The notes under the pieces were generated by a model that searched no databases, was not told the origin of the DNA, and was given only the letters and a program-made list of their open reading frames with translations. The translations under genes and the position numbers were made by a program. Source: Frondihabitans sp. Leaf304 (GTDB lineage: Bacteria > Actinomycetota > Actinomycetes > Actinomycetales > Microbacteriaceae). From it: DNA of 64,000 nucleotides. The DNA lies in contig NZ_LMNV01000003.1 in assembly GCF_001423105.1 (NCBI RefSeq), positions 383,449 to 447,448 of the forward strand, read 5' to 3'. This document shows positions 51,455 through 60,924 of this stretch, piece after piece. Numbering within the stretch: position 1 is the stretch's first letter; each line of letters opens with the position of its first letter.

Positions 51455-52725
51455 GCACTTCTCCCGAACCCCGCCCCGGCTGCCCCGTCACGGGCGGCTC
51501 CCCCACCGCCACGGCGGTGTGGAACGAATTCCTCGACCACGACAACCGCGCCGACCCGTATCCGGTCTATGCCCGCCTTCGTGATGCCGCGCCGGTTCAG
51601 CGCCTCGACGACGGGGCGTTCCTCGTCACGGGCTACGACGAGATCCTCGAGGTCGTCCATGATCCGCGGATCAGCTCCAACCCGCTCGCCGGCCGAGACG
51701 ACACCGAGGGGGCCGCCCCCGGCCTCACATCCGCGTTCGTCATGCAAGATCCCCCGGAACACGACCGCCTGCGCCGTCAGACCATGCGACACTTCGGCCC
51801 TCCTCACCACGCCGGCTACATCGACTCGCTCCGCGACGACATCACGCAGACGGCGACCACGCTCATTGACGCGTTCCCCGCATCCGGCACCCTCGATCTC
51901 GTCGAGGCCTTCGCCTACCCGCTTCCGGTCATGATGATCTGCGACGTGCTCGGCGTTCCCCACGAAGACGAGCCGCGCTTCCATGCCTGGAGCATGGCGA
52001 TCATCGCGCCTCCTGAGGCCACGACACCCGAAGAGGCTGAAAGGCTGCAGGCGGAGGCGTCACGGGCCACCAGTGAACTCGGGGCCTACCTCGCCCAGCT
52101 TGCCGAGGTCCGTCGCGGAACACCCCAGGGCGATCTCCTGTCGGGACTTGTCAACGACACCGGCCCGGATGGCGCGATGTCGACCAGCGAGATGATCAGC
52201 ACCACCATCATGCTGCTGATCGGCGGGCACGAGACCACGGTCAACATGATCGCCAACGGCGCGCTCACTCTGCTGCGGCACCCGGAGGCCCTCGACCGGC
52301 TCCGCGCGGACCCGAGCACGATGCCCCTGGTCTTCGAAGAGCTGCTTCGGTTGGAGCCTCCCGCCCAGGTCACACCGAAGTACATCGCCCTCGAGGATGT
52401 GCGTATCGGCGACGTGACGATCACGAAAGGGTCCCCCGTCTGGATTGCCTGGGCCGCCGCCAACCGCGATCCACGACACTTCGCCGATCCCGATCGGTTT
52501 GACCCCGAGCGGGAGAATCGTGACCACCTCGGATTCGGCGCCGGCATCCACGCGTGCTTCGGAGCGCCCCTCGCCCGCCTCGAGACCCAGATCGCCCTGG
52601 CCGAACTCTTCTCGCGACTCGAGAACGTGCGCCTCGTCGAAGACCCGCCGCCCTATCGCCGCAACCCCCTTCTGCGCGGTCCGAGTCGACTCGACATCAC
52701 CTTCGACGGCATCACAGCACCGTGA
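51451..52725 (+). CDS. Cytochrome P450 (class I)
   Basis: 424 residues. I-helix GGHETT (258-263), Glu297-x-x-Arg300 of the K helix (EELLRLEPP), and the heme loop FGAGIHACFGAPLAR with Cys369 are intact. Hydroxylates a small organic substrate using electrons from the fused reductase; family number cannot be told by eye. GTG 51451 overlaps the reductase stop; GAAAGGA lies seven bases upstream. Position between an alcohol dehydrogenase and an isochorismatase-like hydrolase suggests a catabolic path, for example for a terpenoid. Confidence 0.93.
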   Translation: MSTSPEPRPGCPVTGGSPTATAVWNEFLDHDNRADPYPVYARLRDAAPVQRLDDGAFLVTGYDEILEVVHDPRISSNPLAGRDDTEGAAPGLTSAFVMQDPPEHDRLRRQTMRHFGPPHHAGYIDSLRDDITQTATTLIDAFPASGTLDLVEAFAYPLPVMMICDVLGVPHEDEPRFHAWSMAIIAPPEATTPEEAERLQAEASRATSELGAYLAQLAEVRRGTPQGDLLSGLVNDTGPDGAMSTSEMISTTIMLLIGGHETTVNMIANGALTLLRHPEALDRLRADPSTMPLVFEELLRLEPPAQVTPKYIALEDVRIGDVTITKGSPVWIAWAAANRDPRHFADPDRFDPERENRDHLGFGAGIHACFGAPLARLETQIALAELFSRLENVRLVEDPPPYRRNPLLRGPSRLDITFDGITAP

Positions 52726-52760
52726 CCAGCCCGACGAACGAAAGTAGAGACCACGACACA

Positions 52761-53300
52761 ATGGCGAACATGAGCGAGATCATCTCTTCCGGTGCTGCCC
52801 TCGTCGTCGTCGATATGCAGGTCGGCACGTTGGCGAACGCACGCTCGCAACCCGCCGACCGGCTCATCGTCGAGGTGGGGCGAGCGATCAACGACTTCCG
52901 AGAGGCGGGTCGACCGGTGGTTTTCGCGATCTCGACCGGCACACCGCCGGGCATAACCCAGTACGGATCGCAAGGGCGAACCTGGCCGAGCACCGACACC
53001 GAGCTCGTCGACGGCATTCAGGCGCAGGAAGACGAGCTGATCATCCACAGGGCCGCGTGGAGCGCCTTCGCGAACACGGAGCTCCATGAGCACCTGACGG
53101 CCGCGGCTGTAAACCAGGTCGTCATCGTGGGCATCGCGACAACCTTCGGGGTCGAATCGACGGCCAGGTCTGCCGCCGACCTCGGCTACGACGTCGTCGT
53201 GCTCGACGAGGCCGTCTCCGATCCGGATCCCGCCGGTCACGACCGCACCCTCACCCGGGTCATCCCCGCCCTGGGTCGAGTTCTCTCGCTCGGAGGCTAG
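52761..53300 (+). CDS. Isochorismatase family hydrolase lacking the catalytic cysteine
   Basis: 179 residues. LVVVDMQVGTLANARSQ supplies the Asp, and HRAAWSAFANTELHEHL the fold; the segment GIATTFGVESTARSAADLGYDV lies where nicotinamidase-like enzymes have their catalytic Cys, here replaced by Gly (FGVE). That is the pattern of true isochorismatases (PhzD, EntB) and of unknown relatives. Last gene of the P450 operon, 35 bp after the P450. Its real reaction is unknown. ATG 52761 has no good ribosome site; ATG 52770 is an alternative. Confidence 0.82.
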   Translation: MANMSEIISSGAALVVVDMQVGTLANARSQPADRLIVEVGRAINDFREAGRPVVFAISTGTPPGITQYGSQGRTWPSTDTELVDGIQAQEDELIIHRAAWSAFANTELHEHLTAAAVNQVVIVGIATTFGVESTARSAADLGYDVVVLDEAVSDPDPAGHDRTLTRVIPALGRVLSLGG

Positions 53301-53338
53301 AAGACTCGGAGGCCGCCACATCGCTGACTAGCCCGAAG

Positions 53339-53410
53339 CTCCGCCTCCAGGACTCGAACCTAGACCTAACAGCTCCAAAGGCTGTCGTGCTGCCATTACA
53401 CCAAGGCGGA
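53339..53410 (-). tRNA. tRNA-Gln (anticodon UUG)
   Basis: 72 nt. Acceptor TCCGCCT pairs with AGGCGGA; the anticodon loop CTTTGGA gives TTG; T arm TCTAG-GTTCGAG-style with GTTCGAGTCC; discriminator G. No CCA encoded. Its 3' end faces the 10-kb accessory block, the usual side for island integration, but no repeat of the tRNA end was found at the far side of the block. Confidence 0.95.
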
Positions 53411-53491
53411 CCACGCCCGGAGGCGCCGGACCATTCTGCCAGATCGCGGCTCCGGTTTTGGGGCGGGGCCCCGTGGGCGCGCGACAGGTGC

Positions 53492-53563
53492 GAGTGGGCG
53501 GGTGTTATGGGGAGTCGGCGGGTGCTGCAGCACCCGCCGACCCTCAACGACACCCGCCCACTC
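53492..53563. repeat. Dispersed palindromic repeat, copy 1
   Basis: A 72-bp nested palindrome: outer arms of 14 bp (53492-53505 with 53550-53563) and an inner perfect 28-bp palindrome without loop (53514-53541). Motifs GGCGGGTGTTATG and AACGACACCCGCCC recur in copy 2 at 63852. The rest of 53411-53597 holds no gene. Confidence 0.85.
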
Positions 53564-53597
53564 CGACCGGCACCGGCGGCACACCGAGACCACGCGA

Positions 53598-53603
53598 CAT
53601 AAT
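53598..53603 (+). promoter_or_regulatory. -10 element of the leaderless MarR gene
   Basis: CATAAT, 6 nt before ATG 53610, no ribosome site. Confidence 0.45.
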
Positions 53604-53609
53604 GGCCCG

Positions 53610-54110
53610 ATGCCCGAAGAACAGCGCGACGAGGTCGACCGGATCGTCGCCAGCTGGAACCGCGAGCGCCCCGACCTCGACTTCGAGCCCCTGCACGTTC
53701 TGTCGCGCGTAGGCCGGCTCGCGAAGCACCTCGACCGCGAGCGCCGCGCCGCGTTCACCGCGAGCAACCTCGAATCATGGGAGTTCGACGTGCTGAGTGC
53801 CCTTCGCCGCGCCGGATCGCCCTACGCGCTCTCGCCGAAGGCCCTGCTCACGCAGACACTCGTGTCGAGCGGGACGATGACCAACCGGATCGATCGCCTG
53901 GTCGGGCGGGGTCTGGTCGCGCGGAACACCGATCCGAGCGACGGTCGCGGGATCCTGGTGTCTTTGACAGACGACGGTCGCAGCGCTGCCGACGCCGCGA
54001 TCACCCGGCTCGTCGAGGCCGAACGCAGCCTGCTCGGCGACCTCTCACCCGCCGACCGCGAGACGCTCGCCGGGCTGCTGCGTTCGCTGTCGCTCACCCT
54101 CGGCGCCTAG
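53610..54110 (+). CDS. MarR family transcriptional regulator
   Basis: 166 residues. Winged helix at about 45-115: LESWEFDVLSALRRAGSPYALSPKALLTQTLVSSGTMTNRIDRLVGRGLVARNTDPSDGRGILVSLTDDG, with the typical DPxDxRxxxVxLT wing. Represses genes for stress or drug response in relatives; its target here is unknown, the ABC-F gene next to it being convergent. ATG 53610 is set by the leaderless promoter. The repeat at 53492-53563 lies just upstream. Confidence 0.88.
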   Translation: MPEEQRDEVDRIVASWNRERPDLDFEPLHVLSRVGRLAKHLDRERRAAFTASNLESWEFDVLSALRRAGSPYALSPKALLTQTLVSSGTMTNRIDRLVGRGLVARNTDPSDGRGILVSLTDDGRSAADAAITRLVEAERSLLGDLSPADRETLAGLLRSLSLTLGA

Positions 54111-54115
54111 AAGCC

Positions 54116-54140
54116 GGGCCGAAACCGAAGGATCCGGCCC
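54116..54140. terminator. Convergent terminator, MarR / ABC-F
   Basis: GGGCCG (54116-54121) pairs with CGGCCC (54135-54140) in the 38-bp gap between the convergent genes. Confidence 0.45.
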
Positions 54141-54148
54141 ACCCCCGC

Positions 54149-55966
<1,818 letters not shown>

Positions 55967-55972
55967 CCGTCA

Positions 55973-55978
55973 AGGGTA
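55973..55978 (-). promoter_or_regulatory. -10 element of the leaderless ABC-F gene
   Basis: TACCCT on the minus strand, 6 nt before GTG 55966. Confidence 0.5.
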
Positions 55979-56020
55979 GGCGGTGTAGGCGCGAGCTTCG
56001 ACCGTCAGACCCTCACGATC

Positions 56021-56056
56021 GGCGTAAACACCTGCCCTAGGAGCGGTGTTTACGCC
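56021..56056. repeat. Perfect 12-bp inverted repeat between moaE and ABC-F
   Basis: GGCGTAAACACC (56021-56032) and GGTGTTTACGCC (56045-56056) with a 12-nt centre. It may terminate the molybdenum-cofactor operon or be a protein site; no T-run follows on the minus strand. Confidence 0.6.
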
Positions 56057-56058
56057 GG

Positions 56059-56115
56059 CCGTGCGGGTCTGAGCCGAGCGCGCGGGTCTAAGCCGATCGC
56101 GAGGGTCTAGCCGAG
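56059..56115. repeat. Imperfect tandem triplicate at the moaE 3' end
   Basis: Three degenerate copies of a unit of about 19 bp containing GGGTCT-(G/A)AGCCGA run through the moaE stop (56107-56109). Confidence 0.5.
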
Positions 56116-56559
56116 CGACGCCACCCACTCGCTCGTGCCGTCGGTGAAGTCCTGTTTCTTCCAGATGGGCACGCGGGCCTTGATCTCGTCGATCAGCAGC
56201 GCGCACACGGTGAACGCCTCGGCCCGGTGCGCGCTCGAGACCGCGGCCGCGAGCGCGACGTCGCCGATGCCGAGCGGCCCAGTGCGGTGCTCGACTGCGA
56301 TGGCCACTTCGGGATGAGCCCGCGCGATGTCGGCCGCAACCCCCGCGAGCACGTCACTCGCGCTGGGGTGCGCCTCGTATTCGAGCGCGGCGACCCCGCG
56401 GCCGTCGTCGTGGTCGCGGACGACGCCCTCGAACGTGACGACAGCACCGGCCGTCGCCTCGTGCACGAGTGTCGAACAGGCCGCCACGCTGAGCGGGTCG
56501 GCGGTTACCCGGGCGAGGAGCACGCGGTGCTCCGGGATCCGGCGCACGTCGTCATCCAT
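56107..56559 (-). CDS. moaE: Molybdopterin synthase catalytic subunit MoaE
   Basis: 150 residues. Transfers sulfur from MoaD to precursor Z to form molybdopterin. Family segments VVTFEGVVRDHDDGRGVAALEYEAH, IAVEHRTGPLGIGDVALAAAVSSAHRAEAF and the active-site lysine in KARVPIWKKQDF are present. ATG 56559 overlaps the mog stop by 8 bp. No moaD (sulfur carrier) is visible in the window, so it must lie elsewhere. Last gene of a four-gene coupled operon. Confidence 0.92.
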   Translation of the reverse strand: MDDDVRRIPEHRVLLARVTADPLSVAACSTLVHEATAGAVVTFEGVVRDHDDGRGVAALEYEAHPSASDVLAGVAADIARAHPEVAIAVEHRTGPLGIGDVALAAAVSSAHRAEAFTVCALLIDEIKARVPIWKKQDFTDGTSEWVASLG

Positions 56560-57067
56560 GCCCGCCACCGCCGAGCTGGTCGAGGAGGTGGTCGAGCACA
56601 CCGCCGAGAACGTCGAGGCCGTCGCGCACGCCCCCGGGCGATCCGGGGAGGTTGACGACGAGAGTGCGGCCGGCGATTCCGACGAGCCCCCGCGAGAGGA
56701 GTGCAGTCGGAGTGTGCGCGACACCTCGGCGCCGGAGCTCTTCTTCGAGCCCGAGGAGGCGCTTGTCGAGCAGCGGCGCAGTCATCTCGGGAGTGGCATC
56801 GGTGGGAGTCACACCCGTGCCGCCCGTCGTGATGATGACCGAGACGGGCTGGGCGATACCGCCGATGAGTGCCTGGCCGACCGGCTCGCCGTCAGCAACG
56901 ACCGCGGGGTCGTCGAGAGTGAAGGAGCGCTCGCGGAGCCAGGCGGCGATGACCGGCCCGGTGCGATCTTCGGCTTCGCCCCGGGAAGCACGCGTCGAGG
57001 CGACGATGACGAGGGCCGTCCGCGGCACGACGACCGGATCGGAAGCAGCAGAGAGTGGGTCAGTCAT
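56552..57067 (-). CDS. mog: MogA/MoaB family molybdenum cofactor protein
   Basis: 171 residues. Adenylates molybdopterin to prepare it for molybdenum insertion. VIITTGGTGVTPTDATPEMTAPLLD is the MoCF_biosynth signature (TTGGTG and the catalytic Asp), and TLVVNLPGSPGGVRDGL is the conserved end. ATG 57067 overlaps the moaC stop as ATGA. MogA and MoaB cannot be separated by eye. Works with MoeA in the same operon. Confidence 0.9.
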   Translation of the reverse strand: MTDPLSAASDPVVVPRTALVIVASTRASRGEAEDRTGPVIAAWLRERSFTLDDPAVVADGEPVGQALIGGIAQPVSVIITTGGTGVTPTDATPEMTAPLLDKRLLGLEEELRRRGVAHTPTALLSRGLVGIAGRTLVVNLPGSPGGVRDGLDVLGGVLDHLLDQLGGGGHG

Positions 57068-57555
57068 TGCGCACCCTTCAAGTCGCGAGCCCAGTCGCCG
57101 CTCTTGCCGCCCGACTTCTCGAGCACCTGGATCGCCTCGATCACGGCGAACTTGTCGACCGCCTTGATCATGTCGTACAGGGTCAGGGCGGCAACGGAGG
57201 CGGCGGTCAGCGCCTCCATCTCGACACCGGTCACGCCTCGCGTCGACACGGTCGCGAGAATGCGCACCGACTCGTCGGCCGGTTCGAAGTCGATCGTGAC
57301 GGAGCCGATTGGGAGCGGATGGCAGAGCGGGATGAGGCTCGACGTCTGCTTTGCCGCCATGATTCCGGCGACGCGGGCCGTGCCGAGCGCCTCGCCCTTC
57401 GGCAGGGAGCCGTCGGCGATCCGCGCGACGACGTCGGATCGCGTGCGAAGCACGGCCTGTGCCGTCGCCACACGCTTGGTCTCGGCCTTCTCGGTCACGT
57501 CGACCATGTGGGCGCTGCCGTCGGCGCGCACGTGCGACAACCCTGAATCACTCAT
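57064..57555 (-). CDS. moaC: Cyclic pyranopterin monophosphate synthase MoaC
   Basis: 163 residues, normal length. Second step of molybdenum-cofactor synthesis. MVDVTEKAETKRVATAQ, AAKQTSSLIPLCHPLPI (with the conserved Lys and His), TGVEMEALTAASVAALTLYDMIKA and the C-terminal KSGGKSGDW are intact. ATG 57555 overlaps the moeA stop by 8 bp. moaA, for the first step, is not in the window. Confidence 0.95.
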   Translation of the reverse strand: MSDSGLSHVRADGSAHMVDVTEKAETKRVATAQAVLRTRSDVVARIADGSLPKGEALGTARVAGIMAAKQTSSLIPLCHPLPIGSVTIDFEPADESVRILATVSTRGVTGVEMEALTAASVAALTLYDMIKAVDKFAVIEAIQVLEKSGGKSGDWARDLKGAQ

Positions 57556-58831
57556 CGAGGGCCCACACTACGACCTCGTCGCCCGGCTCGACCCGTGAGA
57601 CGCCGACCGGGATGTGCGCGAGCATGGTGGCCTGCGCGTAGTGGTGCAGCAGGTGCGAGCTCGGGCCGCCGACGAAGTGAACCCGGCCGTCGGCGTCGAG
57701 CCTGGCGCGACGGATCTGGTGCTTGCCGGGCGGCGAGTCGGCGGCCTCGGCGAGAGGCGCCCGACGATCGCGGTCAGCGAGGGCGGCGTGCGCTGCGCGG
57801 GCGAGGGGTACGTGGAGAAACGCCTCGAAAGAGACGAGCGCGCTGACGGGGTTGCCGGGAAAGCACACGATCGGAATCGAGCCGTGCCCGGTGTCGACCG
57901 CGCCCCAGCCCTGCGGCCCGCCCGGCTGCATCGCCACCGAGCCGAATTCGACGCCGCGGTCGTGAAGCGCCTCACGCACGACCTCGTACGCGCCGGCGCT
58001 GACGCCGCCGGTCGTCACGACGAGGTCGATGGCGGCACCGTCGGCGGTCGTGGGGTCGGCCCCGCCGAGGCCCTGGATGAACGCGAGGAAGGCATCGACG
58101 TCGTCGGTCGCCTGGTAGGTGGACACGTGCACCCCGAGGGAGGCGATCGCCGACCCCAGAGCGGCCGTGTTGGCGTCGTGGATCTTCGCCGCGCCAAGGT
58201 TGCCCGGGCCCGTCGCCAGCTCGGCCCCCGTCGAGACGAGCATCACGCAAAGCGGGGCGATCACCTCGACCGTCTCGACACCCGACGAAGCGAGCACACC
58301 CCAGTGCGCCGGTCGCAGAACCGTGCCGCGCTCCAGCAGAACAGAACCGCCCGGCAGATCGGAGCCGCGAGACCGGACGAACTGGCCGGCGGGGACCGGC
58401 CCCGGCAGAGTCACGGAGGCCGGGCCCGCCACCTCGTCGAGAAACCGCGGCGGATCGGCGAGTTCGATCTGGACGACGGCGTCGGCGCCGTCGGGAATCG
58501 CGGCGCCGGTCATGATGGGGGCGGCCGTACCGGCAAGAAGCGGTGGCGGGGCGACGCCGGCCGGGATCCTTCGCCCGACGGTCAGCGCCCGAGGCCCCGC
58601 GGCGAGGTCGGAAGAGCGCACTGCATAGCCGTCCATCTGGGAGTTGTCGAACGGCGGCAGATCGAGCGGCGCGATGACGTCGTGCGCGAGCTCGCGCCCG
58701 CGAGAGGCCGGGCCGAGCGACAAAGACCCGGAGGCAGCCGCCGTGACAGGCAGAAACTCGGTGCCCCGCGACGCGAGAGCCGCCTCGACCAGCTCGGAGA
58801 TCGCTCGCTGATGCTCTTCGATCGTGCGCAC
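57548..58831 (-). CDS. moeA: Molybdopterin molybdotransferase MoeA
   Basis: 427 residues. Inserts molybdate into adenylated molybdopterin. PPFDNSQMDGYAVRSSDL, TGAAIPDGADAVVQIE, VLASSGVETVEVIAPLCVMLVSTGAEL, LVVTTGGVSAGAYEVV and IPIVCFPGNPVSALVSFE define domains in order. GTG 58831 is preferred: GAGG lies five bases upstream and it starts the conserved VRTIEEHQRAI; the frame is open upstream without similarity. First gene of moeA-moaC-mog-moaE; the start is 52 bp from the divergent mtnP. Confidence 0.93.
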   Translation of the reverse strand: MRTIEEHQRAISELVEAALASRGTEFLPVTAAASGSLSLGPASRGRELAHDVIAPLDLPPFDNSQMDGYAVRSSDLAAGPRALTVGRRIPAGVAPPPLLAGTAAPIMTGAAIPDGADAVVQIELADPPRFLDEVAGPASVTLPGPVPAGQFVRSRGSDLPGGSVLLERGTVLRPAHWGVLASSGVETVEVIAPLCVMLVSTGAELATGPGNLGAAKIHDANTAALGSAIASLGVHVSTYQATDDVDAFLAFIQGLGGADPTTADGAAIDLVVTTGGVSAGAYEVVREALHDRGVEFGSVAMQPGGPQGWGAVDTGHGSIPIVCFPGNPVSALVSFEAFLHVPLARAAHAALADRDRRAPLAEAADSPPGKHQIRRARLDADGRVHFVGGPSSHLLHHYAQATMLAHIPVGVSRVEPGDEVVVWALDE

Positions 58832-58869
58832 TCGCACCTCGCTTTCACTCTCGGACGGGGCTGTCCCAG

Positions 58870-58875
58870 TAGTCT
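58870..58875 (+). promoter_or_regulatory. -10 element of leaderless mtnP
   Basis: TAGTCT, 7 nt before ATG 58883; no ribosome site. Confidence 0.4.
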
Positions 58876-58882
58876 CGCATTC

Positions 58883-59779
58883 ATGTCGCAGGCACCTCGG
58901 GAGTTGTCCACAGGCGCGCTTCCCCGCGTCGACGTCGCCGTGATCGGCGGCTCCGGTCTCTATTCGCTGTTCCCGCGCGGGGCGTCCGACGAGGTCATCG
59001 TCGACACCCCGTACGGCCCCACGTCGAGCCCCGTCTCGATCGGCGAGCTCGGCGGCAAACGCGTCGCGTTCCTCACCCGGCACGGCGGCGATCACTCGGT
59101 GCCCCCGCACCAGATCGGGTATCGCGCAAACATCTGGGCCCTGGCAGCTCTCGGCGCCAGGGCGATCGTGTCGTCGTCAGCCGTCGGCGGCGTGCACCCC
59201 GACTACCCGCCGGGAACGATGGTCATCACCGACCAGTTCATCGACCGCACCTGGGGCCGTGCCGACACCTTCTACGACCAGGGCTCGGTGCAGCACCTAT
59301 CCGCTGCCGACCCGTTCGACCCGACCCTGCGCGATCTCGCGGTCGACGCGCTCGCGAAAGAACTCGGATCCTTCGCCCCGTCCGGCACCTGCGTCGTGAT
59401 CCAGGGCCCGCGGTTCTCGACCCGCGCCGAGTCGCTCTGGTGGCGGCAGGCCGGGGCCCACACCGTCAACATGACGATGGTGCCCGAGGTGCCTCTCGCC
59501 GGCGAGCTCAACATCGGCACCGTCAACCTCTCGTTCGTCACCGACGCCGACGCGGGGCTGGCCCCGAGCGACGACGACGCCGAGGCGGACGTCGAGACGG
59601 TCAGCCACGGACTCGTGATGGCGCGCCTGGCCGAGGCGCAGCCGCTCATCGTCGCGGCGATCGAGCGCATCGTCGCGTCCATCCCGAGCGACTTCACGCC
59701 TCGCCAGCTGATCCCCGCCGAGGCGGTCGACGCGGTTCTCGCGCGTCCCGTCTCGGGCGATCCGAGGCTTCCCGAATGA
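58883..59779 (+). CDS. mtnP: S-methyl-5'-thioadenosine phosphorylase
   Basis: 298 residues. Phosphorolysis of methylthioadenosine (or another purine nucleoside) to adenine and methylthioribose 1-phosphate, salvaging methionine and purine. VIGGSGLYSLFPRG, TRHGGDHSVPPHQIGYRANIWAL, the phosphate loop SSSAVGGVHPDYPPGTMVITDQFID and QGPRFSTRAESLWWRQAGAHTVNMTMVPEV are characteristic. ATG 58883 is leaderless by position. The stop overlaps the epimerase start as ATGA. Confidence 0.92.
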   Translation: MSQAPRELSTGALPRVDVAVIGGSGLYSLFPRGASDEVIVDTPYGPTSSPVSIGELGGKRVAFLTRHGGDHSVPPHQIGYRANIWALAALGARAIVSSSAVGGVHPDYPPGTMVITDQFIDRTWGRADTFYDQGSVQHLSAADPFDPTLRDLAVDALAKELGSFAPSGTCVVIQGPRFSTRAESLWWRQAGAHTVNMTMVPEVPLAGELNIGTVNLSFVTDADAGLAPSDDDAEADVETVSHGLVMARLAEAQPLIVAAIERIVASIPSDFTPRQLIPAEAVDAVLARPVSGDPRLPE

Positions 59780-60852
59780 CCGAAGGATCCGCGCCCACCG
59801 CCCCCCTGCTCCTCGTCACCGGCGGTGCCGGGTTCATCGGCTCGGCCGTCGTCGATGCCGCCCTCGAGCGCGGCTGGCGGGTGCGGGTGCTCGACTCCCT
59901 GCGGCCGGACGTCCACGGCGGGCCAGCCCCGATCGACCCTCGGGTCGACTTCCGTCGCGACGACGTCCGCGACGTCACCGCCGTCGACGAGGCTCTGCTC
60001 GGCGTCGACGCGGTGTGCCACCAGGCCGCGAAGGTCGGTCTCGGCGTCGACTTCCAAGACGCCCCCGACTATGTCTCGTCGAACGACCTCGGCACCGCCG
60101 TGCTGCTCGCAGCGATGGCTCGCGCGGGCGTCGGCCGTCTCGTGATCGCCTCGTCGATGGTGGTCTACGGCGAGGGCGCCTACCGCGGCCCCTCCGGCAT
60201 CGTGCGCCCCGCGCCTCGCCGCATCGCCGACCTCGATGCCGGCATCTTCGATCCGCGCGACGACGCCGGCGACCTGCTCGCACCCGAGCTCATCGCCGAA
60301 GATGCGCCGCTCGACCCGCGCAATGTCTACGCCACGACGAAGCTCACCCAGGAGCACCTCGCTACGGCGTGGGCCCGCAGCACCGGCGGTCGCGCCGCGG
60401 CTCTCCGCTACCACAACGTCTACGGCCCCGGCATGCCGCAGAACACCCCCTACGCCGGAGTCGCCTCGCTGTTCCGGTCCGCGCTCGAACGCGGCGAGGC
60501 TCCCCGCGTGTTCGAAGACGGTGCCCAGCGACGTGACTTCGTGCACGTGCGCGACATCGCCTCGGCGAACATTGCCGCCCTGGAGTGGACGCGAGATCAG
60601 GATCCGACGGCTTACCGAGCCTTCAACGTCGGCAGCGGAATCGTCCACACCATCGGAGAGATGGCTGCCGCTCTTGCCCTCCACGCGGGCGGCCCCGCGC
60701 CGATCGTGACCGGCGAGTACCGGTCGGGAGACGTCCGCCACATCACCGCCTCCTCGGAGCGACTCCGCCGGGAGCTCGGCTGGGAACCGAGCGTGTCGTT
60801 CGACGAGGGCATGCGCGAGTTCGCGACCGCCCCGTTGCGCGCGAGCGTCTAG
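59776..60852 (+). CDS. NAD-dependent sugar epimerase/dehydratase
   Basis: 358 residues. Extended short-chain dehydrogenase: LLLVTGGAGFIGSAVVDAA (NAD), ASSMVVYGEG, catalytic Tyr and Lys in NVYATTKLTQE, and YHNVYGPGMPQNTPYAGVA. Acts on a nucleotide sugar for glycan synthesis; sugar unknown. Coupled to mtnP upstream. In similar clusters it accompanies the glycosyltransferase/DUF2064 genes that follow here beyond the response regulator. Confidence 0.88.
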   Translation: MTEGSAPTAPLLLVTGGAGFIGSAVVDAALERGWRVRVLDSLRPDVHGGPAPIDPRVDFRRDDVRDVTAVDEALLGVDAVCHQAAKVGLGVDFQDAPDYVSSNDLGTAVLLAAMARAGVGRLVIASSMVVYGEGAYRGPSGIVRPAPRRIADLDAGIFDPRDDAGDLLAPELIAEDAPLDPRNVYATTKLTQEHLATAWARSTGGRAAALRYHNVYGPGMPQNTPYAGVASLFRSALERGEAPRVFEDGAQRRDFVHVRDIASANIAALEWTRDQDPTAYRAFNVGSGIVHTIGEMAAALALHAGGPAPIVTGEYRSGDVRHITASSERLRRELGWEPSVSFDEGMREFATAPLRASV

Positions 60853-60855
60853 CCC

Positions 60856-60902
60856 CACCGGCCTCTCCGGCGACGGTCGATGCCACGCACGCCTAGCCGG
60901 TG
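60856..60902 (+). terminator. Possible terminator of mtnP-epimerase
   Basis: CACCGGC (60856-60862) and GCCGGTG (60896-60902) can pair across 33 nt in the gap before the convergent response regulator. Confidence 0.3.
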
Positions 60903-60924
60903 ACCAGCAGCAAGTCGTCACGGC

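Noticed and set aside
42642..53338. Island attachment sites at tRNA-Gln
   Set aside because: No direct repeat of the tRNA 3' end was found near glmU and there is no integrase.
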